Positions 8,094 to 15,303 of a DNA stretch of 28,743 nt are shown one piece after another (positions within the stretch are counted from its first letter, which is position 1; each line of letters starts with the position of its first letter). The notes beneath the pieces were generated by a model. That model was given only the letters and a program-made list of their open reading frames with translations, was not told the origin of the DNA and did no database searches. A program made the translations under genes and the position numbers. The stretch is from SMXL01 sp036985715 (lineage in GTDB: Bacteria; Bacteroidota; Rhodothermia; Rhodothermales; UBA10348), in assembly GCA_036985715.1 (NCBI GenBank), contig BTQE01000032.1:1-28743 (forward strand), given 5' to 3'.

Positions 8094-9053
8094 ATGAAAC
8101 TCATGCGTAATAACGATCCCGGGCGTGGGTCAGGACACGATGTTCTGGAGTCGAGCCTTGAAAAGACCCGGACGTCCATGTTCGGGAAACTCAACCGCCT
8201 GGTGCGTGGGAAAGATCACGTGGATGCCGATGTACTCGACGAACTCGAGGAAATACTGGTTACAAGCGATGTCGGTGTGAAGACGACCGTAGATATAATT
8301 CGGAGTATCGAAGCGCGAGTCGCTCGAGATAAATTCGTGTCGACTAAAGAACTGAATGGGCTGATTTGCAGCGAGATTTCCGAACTACTCCTTCGCGATT
8401 CGAACAATCAAGTAAGCGGTTTCGAGGCCCAGCTCCCAAACAAGCCGCATGTGATCATGGTCGTGGGAGTCAATGGAGTCGGCAAGACTACGTCGATCGG
8501 TAAGATTGCGTATCAGTACAAGAGGGCCGGGAAAAATGTACTGCTCGGAGCAGCGGACACGTTTCGTGCGGCGGCCACTGAGCAACTGGATATTTGGGCG
8601 GGTCGAGCCGGCGTACCCATTGTAAAACAGGGCCATGGATCCGATCCTGCGGCGGTAGCATTCGACACGCTGGCGTCGGCGAAGAGTAGAGATGTCGACG
8701 TTGTACTCATCGACACGGCCGGACGGCTCCACACCAAAGGCGGACTCATGGATGAACTCGCAAAAGTGCGGCGTACCATGGATCGGCAGATTCCGGGAGC
8801 ACCTCATGAGGTCTTGCTGGTGTTAGATGCGTCCACGGGTCAGAACGCGATTCGTCAAGCTGAAGAGTTTACCCGAAGCGTGGATGTGACTGGGCTCGTG
8901 CTCACGAAGCTGGATGGAACTGCCAAAGGGGGCATTGTAATTGGCATTTCAAATGAGTATCAAATACCCGTACAATATATAGGAGTCGGAGAGGCACTTG
9001 AGGACTTACAGGTATTTGATCGACAACGCTTTGTAGATGCTCTCTTCACATGA
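8094..9053 (+). CDS. ftsY: Signal recognition particle receptor FtsY
   Basis: FtsY is the membrane-associated SRP GTPase that docks ribosome-nascent chain complexes at the translocon. The 319-residue product has the helical N domain (roughly residues 18-100) and the G domain. The G1 loop is GVNGVGKTT (125-133), followed by DTFRAAA, DTAGR (207-211) and TKLDGTAKGG (271-280). The acidic A domain found in E. coli is absent, as in many bacteria. Membrane binding then probably depends on the short N-terminal helix. The start is supported by a purine-rich GGGGAAGAG stretch just upstream and by the 2-bp spacing from pgsA. Confidence 0.97.
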   Translation: MKLMRNNDPGRGSGHDVLESSLEKTRTSMFGKLNRLVRGKDHVDADVLDELEEILVTSDVGVKTTVDIIRSIEARVARDKFVSTKELNGLICSEISELLLRDSNNQVSGFEAQLPNKPHVIMVVGVNGVGKTTSIGKIAYQYKRAGKNVLLGAADTFRAAATEQLDIWAGRAGVPIVKQGHGSDPAAVAFDTLASAKSRDVDVVLIDTAGRLHTKGGLMDELAKVRRTMDRQIPGAPHEVLLVLDASTGQNAIRQAEEFTRSVDVTGLVLTKLDGTAKGGIVIGISNEYQIPVQYIGVGEALEDLQVFDRQRFVDALFT

Positions 9054-9245
9054 ACGCTTGTCCCATCGTTTTCAGTTCGATATACCTCCTAAACCGTTCA
9101 TCACAATATTTTGACTGTCTGCTTACAAGTACTGAATCCAACTGCTTGTAATGCCGATATTTTGTATCGTATTACGTTTAACGTGCTTCATTTGCTGAAT
9201 CATTTATCAGAATCGTAGTAGGAAGGAGGAGACGAAGATTAGTTC
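9054..9245 (+). promoter_or_regulatory. Intergenic region upstream of the GWxTD gene
   Basis: This 192-bp AT-rich spacer holds two copies of ATATTTTG, one starting near 9106 and one near 9157. Each resembles the Bacteroidetes minus-7 element but is one base short of TAnnTTTG. A strong AAGGAGG stretch occurs near 9224-9230, about 15 bases before the ATG. That is too far for an ideal ribosome binding site, and no alternative start codon is available nearer to it. I see no terminator after ftsY and no credible ORF. Confidence 0.35.
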
Positions 9246-10634
9246 ATGACAAATTGTCATACATCCGAATTCGCATTAGGGTTCGGAAAGTTTCACACCA
9301 GGGGTTTCTGGAGGGTTTTCTGGAAGACAGCGAGTCTTCTTGCGTTTCTTCTTTTCACAATTCCTGATGCATGGGCGCAGGATATCGTTCCTGAGTTTTT
9401 TGTTGATATCGTAAGTGCCCGAAGCGATGAGTCGCAAGATGTTTCGCGCGTTGATGTGTATGCTCAGATTGGTTATTCCCGTCTGAACTTCATCAATACG
9501 GCCAATGGTTTTTCTTCCAGCTATGAGGTGTCATTCGATGCAATCGAACTCAGCGACAATGATCGACTTCGCAATGTGGTTCTGAGCAGAACGTGGGACG
9601 GTAATGTCGTCGTCGATACGTACTCGCGTACACAGTCAGACGATCAAGCCGACTTTACAACCCAGTCGTTCGAGCTGAAACCGGGTCGGTATGTTTTTGA
9701 ATTCGAACTCATCGACAAGAATTCGAATCAGGCGTATGTTCGTGAAGTCCCGGCAACGGTTCGAAGTTTCAACGCTACAACCGCGATCAGCGACCTTACG
9801 CTCCTCGAATCGTACGATGCCGAGACGTTTGCGATTATTCCGCTGGTAGATCAACAAATTTCTACGTCCGACGCCGGCTTTCAGGTGTTTTACGAAGTGT
9901 ATTCGGAGATGGCTCAAGACGTTACGATTCGAAGAGAAGTTTTTCGGACTTTGAAAAACAGCGTCGTTGCCCTTCCGATGTCCTGGACAGGAAGCAGAGT
10001 TGAAGAAGCAGATAAGTCTGTTTTTCAGGAAGAAGAGCTTACACCTGTACCTGCGGGGAAGAGTCAGCATCTCGTTACGATTCCGGTCGACGATCTAAAA
10101 GCGGGTGTTTATATCGTTCGGATCAGTCTCCTTGGTTCAGATGGGGAATCTCTTGATGCTGCAGAAAAGTCGTTCCTTGCGCACTGGACCGGGTTGTTAG
10201 CACACATAAAGGACATTGATGATGCCATTCAGCAGCTCGAAAACTACGCGAAGCGGAAAGAGCTGAACTTCATCCTTGATGCGCCGAATCGGGTTCAGAA
10301 GATGGAGCGGTTCCAGAACTTTTGGGATAAGCGGGATCCAACGCCGAATACCAAACGCAACGAGAAAATGGAGGAATATTATTACCGTGTTGCGGCAGCG
10401 AACAGGCAATACAGTGCTGTTCAAGAAGGGTGGAAAACAGATCGCGGGTTTGTATTTATTCGTTACGGCGAGCCTGATTTCATTGAGCGCAAACCCCACA
10501 GTTTCAATTATGAACCGTACGAGATCTGGATCTATGAGCGAATCGGCCGACAGTTCATCTTCATTGACAAGACGGGATTCGGAGACTTTGAACTTTTAGT
10601 TCCGGTTTGGGACGAGCGTACGCGTCTGTACTAG
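9246..10634 (+). CDS. GWxTD-motif secreted protein
   Basis: The 462-residue product has an N-terminal signal segment, with hydrophobic residues about 28-41 and likely cleavage after AWA before Gln45. It is probably periplasmic or outer-membrane associated. A beta-rich region of about 270 residues follows, then a charged helical stretch. The C-terminal GWxTD domain begins with GWKTDRG at residues 395-401 and continues with FIRYGEPD and YEIWIYE. GWxTD proteins are widespread in Bacteroidota, Acidobacteriota and Gemmatimonadota, and I know of no established function. The N-region before the hydrophobic core is unusually long, but no later start codon fits. The gene stands alone and ends in an intrinsic terminator. 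Confidence 0.85.
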   Translation: MTNCHTSEFALGFGKFHTRGFWRVFWKTASLLAFLLFTIPDAWAQDIVPEFFVDIVSARSDESQDVSRVDVYAQIGYSRLNFINTANGFSSSYEVSFDAIELSDNDRLRNVVLSRTWDGNVVVDTYSRTQSDDQADFTTQSFELKPGRYVFEFELIDKNSNQAYVREVPATVRSFNATTAISDLTLLESYDAETFAIIPLVDQQISTSDAGFQVFYEVYSEMAQDVTIRREVFRTLKNSVVALPMSWTGSRVEEADKSVFQEEELTPVPAGKSQHLVTIPVDDLKAGVYIVRISLLGSDGESLDAAEKSFLAHWTGLLAHIKDIDDAIQQLENYAKRKELNFILDAPNRVQKMERFQNFWDKRDPTPNTKRNEKMEEYYYRVAAANRQYSAVQEGWKTDRGFVFIRYGEPDFIERKPHSFNYEPYEIWIYERIGRQFIFIDKTGFGDFELLVPVWDERTRLY

Positions 10635-10664
10635 ACGTCTCATCAGATTTGAAATTTATTCAAG

Positions 10665-10691
10665 GCATCACATTCGTGGTGCTTTTTTTTT
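10665..10691 (+). terminator. Intrinsic terminator of the GWxTD gene
   Basis: GCATCAC (10665-10671) pairs with GTGGTGC (10676-10682) across a 4-base ATTC loop with one G-T wobble. Nine consecutive T residues follow directly (10683-10691). It lies about 30 bp after the stop codon of the GWxTD gene and isolates that gene from fmt. Confidence 0.88.
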
Positions 10692-10817
10692 GTGTCTCGG
10701 TAGAATACAACCCCGCGAGAATCCTTCGGGTGGCTGGCAATGAGGTGATACAGTTCGTATCGTAACCGACTCTGAAATCATTCGGAATGTGCCCAGATTA
10801 CCGGTCTTGTAGATTAA

Positions 10818-11831
10818 ATGGCCAACATCGTTTTCATGGGTACACCAGTGTTCGCAGTCCCCTCTCTGGACCTGCTCGTGGCATCCGAATTTCGACCCGT
10901 CGCTGTAGTAACGGGTCCGGATCGAGAGAAAGGACGCGGCCGTAAAATTTCGGAAACTCCTGTAAAAAGGGCGGCCCTAGGGCACGGTATCTCGACCATT
11001 CTCCAACCCGAATCTGTTAAAGATCCAGGATTTGCACAGCAGATAGAGAGCCTTGAGCCGGACTTGATTATCGTGGTCGCGTTTCGCATTCTCCCTCCTT
11101 CTGTATTTACGCTGGCTCGTCTCGGTGCAATCAATCTCCATGGATCTTTGCTACCCAGGTACCGAGGAGCTGCACCCATACATCGAGCCGTCATGGCGGG
11201 AGAACCTGAAACAGGCGTGACTACGTTTTTCCTGAAGGAGCGAGTCGATACCGGACAGATGATTCTCCAGCGATCGATGCCTATTCATCCCGATGAAACC
11301 ACCGGCGACATTCATGACCGAATGATGACCCTGGGGGCCGATGTAGTTCTGGAAACCACGAAAAGCATTTTGGATGGGACGGTTGAAACGACACCGCAAG
11401 ATGATTCTTTGGCGACACCGGCTCCGAAGATTCATCGAGAAGACTGTCATATCGATTGGGATTCAGCAGATACGGAAATTCACAATTTTATTCGTGGTCT
11501 GTCACCTTATCCCGGCGCGTGGACACATCATCAGGGAAAAGAATTGAAAATTTTCAGGAGTCGGCTATTGGAACGGGCCGACTGCGATCCCGGCAATACT
11601 GCGCCGGACAACGATGCGCCGGACAACGATGCGCCGGACAACGATGCGCCGGCACATCTGGATGCGGAGGTAGCACCTGGCACCGTTATTCGAATTGACG
11701 GTGATTTGTATATCGCCTGCGGCAAAGGCGCGATTGAGATCATCGAAATACAGCAGGAAGGGAAAAGACGCATGGCTGCGACAGATTTTGTCAGAGGATC
11801 TTCGATTCAACCGGGTGACGTGCTGGTATGA
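10818..11831 (+). CDS. fmt: Methionyl-tRNA formyltransferase
   Basis: Fmt formylates initiator Met-tRNA with 10-formyltetrahydrofolate, allowing bacterial translation initiation. The 337-residue product has the N-terminal Rossmann domain (MANIVFMGTPVFAVPSL). The catalytic residues Asn106, His108 and Asp144 fall at the E. coli numbering, within INLHGSLLPRYRGAAPI and the following VDTGQ. The C-terminal tRNA-binding domain starts near residue 204. Between residues about 257 and 282, a loop of that domain is expanded by three exact DNDAP repeats encoded by a 15-bp tandem array. This is absent from typical family members, which are about 310-315 residues. The stop codon overlaps the next start as ATGA, implying translational coupling to the galactokinase-like gene. 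Confidence 0.96.
   Translation: MANIVFMGTPVFAVPSLDLLVASEFRPVAVVTGPDREKGRGRKISETPVKRAALGHGISTILQPESVKDPGFAQQIESLEPDLIIVVAFRILPPSVFTLARLGAINLHGSLLPRYRGAAPIHRAVMAGEPETGVTTFFLKERVDTGQMILQRSMPIHPDETTGDIHDRMMTLGADVVLETTKSILDGTVETTPQDDSLATPAPKIHREDCHIDWDSADTEIHNFIRGLSPYPGAWTHHQGKELKIFRSRLLERADCDPGNTAPDNDAPDNDAPDNDAPAHLDAEVAPGTVIRIDGDLYIACGKGAIEIIEIQQEGKRRMAATDFVRGSSIQPGDVLV
11601..11652 (+). repeat. 15-bp tandem repeat, 3.5 copies, inside fmt
   Basis: The unit GCGCCGGACAACGAT occurs three times without mismatch (11601-11615, 11616-11630, 11631-11645), followed by a partial copy GCGCCGG. It keeps the fmt frame and encodes repeated DNDAP. Perfect identity suggests recent slippage expansion. Confidence 0.95.
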
Positions 11832-13111
11832 TGGAAGATCGAAACGGCGCAGAGAAGGGATCGGGCGGCATACCCCGAGATGTACCCGAGAATTCACCCG
11901 GTAGCCCGTCATCACCATCATTCGCGGACCCGATCAAAGACGCATTGAGCCGGATGCAGGCCGGTCAGGGGATTTCGACCGATGAAATGAAGTCCCGATC
12001 GGTGTCTCTTCTGTCAAGTCGGCTGGGTACGAATCCGGATTCGGTATTGGCCGCTTTCGCGTTGGGTTCCGCCGGAGTCCAGGCCGATCACTCTCACTAC
12101 TTCAATGGTTTTGCTCTTTTAAAACCCATGCACAGCGGAACTGCAGTGGCAGTTGGATTCTCTGAAGAAACCGGTGTGCGGCTCGTAGTTGAAAACGTGC
12201 CTGAGGTCACACAGTTTGAACTGGACACACCAGGAGACGATATAGAGGATTTAAATGTTCGGACTGTTCGAGAGTTACTGATGACTCTACCGAATCGGCC
12301 GGGCAGGGGGTTGGACATTGCTATTGTTTCGATGGTGCCGTCCAGGCTGGAGTCGGCCTATCTCTCTTCTCTTAGTGTGTCCCTGATCCGTGCAGTGGAG
12401 GTGCGGCTCGGTATCCGACGAGAAGAAAATGAGCGTATACAGGCTATAAATGAGAGTATAGAACGAGTTCTATCCTATCCATTCAGTGTTGCGTATGTGA
12501 TAGCGGCAAAGTCCGAAACTGCCGATTCCTTTGTACTGGTCGATACAGAAACCTTGGAACATCTAGTCGTAGGCAGCAGCGGAACTACCGAGCCTGGATG
12601 GGCACTGGTAGATACCCGGGCAGACCAGCAAACCAGCGATCGCAAGGCGCGAAGTGAATGGGCGCAAGAGATCCTGACACGACTTCAACAAAAGCAGTTC
12701 TCAGATCTCACCTCATTGCGTGATCTGGAGCACCGGGATCTTGAGGCGGCGACCTACTTGTTACCTCGACGCATGCGACCTGGTCTAAAATATCTCGTGA
12801 CTGAAAATCGACGCGTGCAGCGACTCGTGGCGGCGATTCGAAATGAGGACTGGCAGCTGATGGGAGCACTTATGTTCATGTCCCATGCATCGCGGCGCGA
12901 CGACTGGGCCATCACGTCGCCCATACAGAACTTCGTTGTGAATGAAGCTGAACGATTCAGTATCGAAGGGGTATATGGGGCGACTCAAATCGGAGAGGGC
13001 TCCTTTGTACTGATTGCCGGGCAACCTTTTAGGCTCCCGGCATTTCTTGATCATTTACGAAGTAGCTGGCCGCCTAATGCCTCCGGCGGACCAGAAACAT
13101 TTATTCTATAA
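11828..13111 (+). CDS. Degenerate galactokinase-like protein (GHMP-kinase fold, active site lost)
   Basis: I recognise a galactokinase framework in this 427-residue protein, but not a functional kinase. Residues 80-109 (GSAGVQADHSHYFNG then GTAVAVG) align with the sugar-binding GRVNLIGEHTDYNDG block. Residues 325-330 (TENRRV) and 352-360 (SHASRRDDW) match the late galactokinase signature, and 381-398 matches its degenerate glycine loop. The expected catalytic residues are changed: Arg to Ser81, Glu to Asp87, Asp to His90. The GLSSSAA phosphate loop is unrecognisable near 170-184, and no Asp stands where MDQ is expected near 219-223. A Ser/Pro-rich tail of about 30 residues precedes the fold. 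It overlaps fmt by ATGA and lies 10 bp before moxR. A sugar-sensing or scaffolding role is inference. Confidence 0.72.
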   Translation: MMEDRNGAEKGSGGIPRDVPENSPGSPSSPSFADPIKDALSRMQAGQGISTDEMKSRSVSLLSSRLGTNPDSVLAAFALGSAGVQADHSHYFNGFALLKPMHSGTAVAVGFSEETGVRLVVENVPEVTQFELDTPGDDIEDLNVRTVRELLMTLPNRPGRGLDIAIVSMVPSRLESAYLSSLSVSLIRAVEVRLGIRREENERIQAINESIERVLSYPFSVAYVIAAKSETADSFVLVDTETLEHLVVGSSGTTEPGWALVDTRADQQTSDRKARSEWAQEILTRLQQKQFSDLTSLRDLEHRDLEAATYLLPRRMRPGLKYLVTENRRVQRLVAAIRNEDWQLMGALMFMSHASRRDDWAITSPIQNFVVNEAERFSIEGVYGATQIGEGSFVLIAGQPFRLPAFLDHLRSSWPPNASGGPETFIL

Positions 13112-13121
13112 CTTGGCGGAA

Positions 13122-14144
13122 ATGTTAGATACGAGTACAGTTGAGGAAATGACACAGTTCGATATTGGCGCAGTAACTGAAAGGATTTCTAAGGAAAGTG
13201 CGTTTATTGACGATCTTTTGAATGAAATTGGCCGGGTTGTCGTAGGACAGCGATATATGATCGAGCGCCTTTTGATCGGCCTCCTGGGAGATGGCCACGT
13301 TCTCCTTGAGGGCGTCCCGGGATTGGCCAAGACATTGACGGTCAGTTCTCTGGCCGAAGGAATAGGCACCAAATTTCAGAGGATACAGTTTACGCCGGAC
13401 CTGCTGCCAGCCGACCTTCTTGGTACGCTGATCTACAACCAGAAGGAAGGCAACTTTACGATCAAGAAGGGTCCGATATTCGCCAATATCATTCTCGCCG
13501 ACGAAATCAACCGTTCCCCGGCGAAAGTTCAAAGCGCACTTCTGGAAGCCATGCAAGAGCGCCAGGTCACGATTGGTGAGACGACCTTTCCTCTGGATGA
13601 ACCATTTCTCGTGCTTGCAACGCAGAATCCCATTGAACAGGAAGGGACCTATCCACTACCCGAAGCACAGGTGGATCGATTCATGATGAAAATCAAGGTC
13701 GATTATCCCTCCCGCGATGAGGAACTCGAAATAATGCGGCGAATGGCCAGAACGGGCGAGCGCGTCGGAGTTCGCGAAATCGTCAAACCCGAGCAGATTC
13801 TGTCCGCACGTGCGGTTCTAAATGCACTCTACATTGACGAGCGCGTCGAGAAATACATTGTAGACCTCGTCATGGCTTCCAGGAATCCTGAAAATTATCG
13901 ACTTGCCGCGGTGAAGCCTCTGATCGAATACGGGGCATCTCCTCGTGCAACCATCAATTTAAATCTTGCGGCCCGCGCCCACGCTTTCCTACAGCACCGT
14001 GCGTACATTTCGCCGGAGGACGTTCGCTCGATAGCGATGGATGTGCTGCGACACCGGGTAGCGATTACCTATGAAGCTGAGGCCGAAGAAGTCACGAGCG
14101 AGGAAATTGTTCAGCGGATATTGGATACGGTGGAAGTTCCGTAG
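13122..14144 (+). CDS. MoxR-family AAA+ ATPase
   Basis: MoxR ATPases are chaperone-like AAA+ proteins that help assemble or activate partner complexes, often with DUF58 or von Willebrand A-domain proteins. This 340-residue product has Walker A GVPGLAKT (64-71), Walker B ILADEINR (about 124-131), sensor 1 in VLATQNPIEQEGTYPLPEAQ and the C-terminal lid domain. The frame extends upstream to a TTG at 13014 inside the preceding gene. I chose the ATG at 13122 because it gives a 10-bp gap and a normal N-terminus. An ATG at 13149 is also possible. No DUF58 or VWA gene follows, which is unusual. The neighbours are the galactokinase-like gene upstream and hprK 31 bp downstream, probably all in one transcript. 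Confidence 0.92.
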   Translation: MLDTSTVEEMTQFDIGAVTERISKESAFIDDLLNEIGRVVVGQRYMIERLLIGLLGDGHVLLEGVPGLAKTLTVSSLAEGIGTKFQRIQFTPDLLPADLLGTLIYNQKEGNFTIKKGPIFANIILADEINRSPAKVQSALLEAMQERQVTIGETTFPLDEPFLVLATQNPIEQEGTYPLPEAQVDRFMMKIKVDYPSRDEELEIMRRMARTGERVGVREIVKPEQILSARAVLNALYIDERVEKYIVDLVMASRNPENYRLAAVKPLIEYGASPRATINLNLAARAHAFLQHRAYISPEDVRSIAMDVLRHRVAITYEAEAEEVTSEEIVQRILDTVEVP

Positions 14145-14175
14145 GAACTCTCCAAGTTGATTAAGCTCCTGATCC

Positions 14176-15192
14176 ATGGCTAGACAAGCAAAACCATTCA
14201 AGAAGGAATCGATCAATATCGATTTTCTTGTTCAGCAGCTGCGCGAAACAGTTGGTGTCGAGCTCACGCAGCTTAACGACGTGTCTCTTGAAAACCGGGA
14301 TGTTACGGAGAGTAATCTGCATCGACCCGGATTAGCATTAGCCGGATACCTTGAACTATTCACCCATCATCGAATCCAGGTGATGGGAAATACCGAAACG
14401 CGATACCTAAATATTCTTTCAGAAAAGGAAAAAAAATCGTCTTTCAAAAAAATTCTGAGTTTCGACGTTCCGTGCGTCTTTTTTACGGATAATAATGATC
14501 CGGGTGAGGTGCTGGTAAAGATCGCGACGAAGACCAAAACACCGGTCTTCCAAACATCGCTTCCGACGATCGAATTCATGTCTCTCCTGAAAGACTTTCT
14601 AAGCGATCAATTTGCTCTTCAACAGGCTGTTCATGGGGCGCTTATCGACGTTTATGGGATTGGGTTGCTCATCAAAGGGGAGCCCGGTATTGGGAAAAGT
14701 GAAGTCGCACTCGATCTGGTCGAGCGCGGTCACCGACTGGTTGCTGACGATGTTGTGGTGGTCACGCGAAAGGAAGAGTCGGTTCTCATGGGTGCGGGCA
14801 CCGACATTGCCCAGCATTTTATGGAAATTAGGGGGTTGGGCCTGATCGACGTCCGCGCCATGTTTGGAATTCGTGCGATCCGATTCCAGAAGCGAGTCGA
14901 AGTCGCCGTCCACCTTCATCCGTGGAATAGCGGCGAGGAGTACACGCGGTTAGGAATGGTCGACAGTTTTTACGAAATCATGGGAATCGAGATTCCATTG
15001 GTGAAACTTCCAATCACTCCTGGAAAAAACGTAACCGTGCTGTGCGAAGTCATCGCCATGAACCATTTGCTCAGAAATTACGGATACGATGCCGCAGCCG
15101 TCTTTGCCGATCGTCTAACCAATAAGATCAAAGACAAAAAATCTGCGGGTCCTTCAAGGGGTATCGAGTACTTCGAACACGACTACGAATAG
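14176..15192 (+). CDS. hprK: HPr kinase/phosphorylase
   Basis: HprK phosphorylates and dephosphorylates a serine of the phosphocarrier HPr (or its paralogue), linking carbon status to regulation. The 338-residue product has the N-terminal domain (to about 140) and the C-terminal kinase domain. His153 starts the conserved HG segment, the P-loop is GEPGIGKSE (168-176), Asp191-Asp192 lie in the LVADD motif, and the HprK signature is MEIRGLGLIDV (216-226). The P-loop carries Pro170 where the commonest form has Ser (G-x-S-GIGKS), but all catalytic Lys, Ser and Asp residues are kept. It begins 31 bp after moxR and ends the + strand cluster. No ptsH or ptsI gene is in the window. Confidence 0.94.
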   Translation: MARQAKPFKKESINIDFLVQQLRETVGVELTQLNDVSLENRDVTESNLHRPGLALAGYLELFTHHRIQVMGNTETRYLNILSEKEKKSSFKKILSFDVPCVFFTDNNDPGEVLVKIATKTKTPVFQTSLPTIEFMSLLKDFLSDQFALQQAVHGALIDVYGIGLLIKGEPGIGKSEVALDLVERGHRLVADDVVVVTRKEESVLMGAGTDIAQHFMEIRGLGLIDVRAMFGIRAIRFQKRVEVAVHLHPWNSGEEYTRLGMVDSFYEIMGIEIPLVKLPITPGKNVTVLCEVIAMNHLLRNYGYDAAAVFADRLTNKIKDKKSAGPSRGIEYFEHDYE

Positions 15193-15214
15193 TCGGTCGG
15201 GGCGACGATCGGTA

Positions 15215-15266
15215 GCAAAGTCTACTGCAGAAAAGCGGTGGCAAAGTTTGCTGCAGAAGAGCGGTG
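15215..15266. repeat. Imperfect 26-bp tandem duplication between hprK and smc
   Basis: The segments 15215-15240 and 15241-15266 are adjacent direct copies differing at three positions. Each begins GCAAAGT and ends AGCGGTG. They lie in the 111-bp convergent gap after the hprK stop codon. There is no dyad symmetry, so they do not look like a terminator. They could be a simple duplication or a protein-binding array. Confidence 0.85.
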
Positions 15267-15303
15267 CAGACGCACATTTCTGTGCCTCACCTCCCTCCAC
15301 CAT

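Noticed and set aside
11601..11652. CRISPR-like array
   Set aside because: The units are contiguous without spacers and keep the fmt reading frame, so this is a coding microsatellite.
13014..13121. TTG-initiated extension of MoxR overlapping the upstream gene
   Set aside because: It would overlap the galactokinase-like frame by almost 100 bp. The ATG at 13122 is a better fit.
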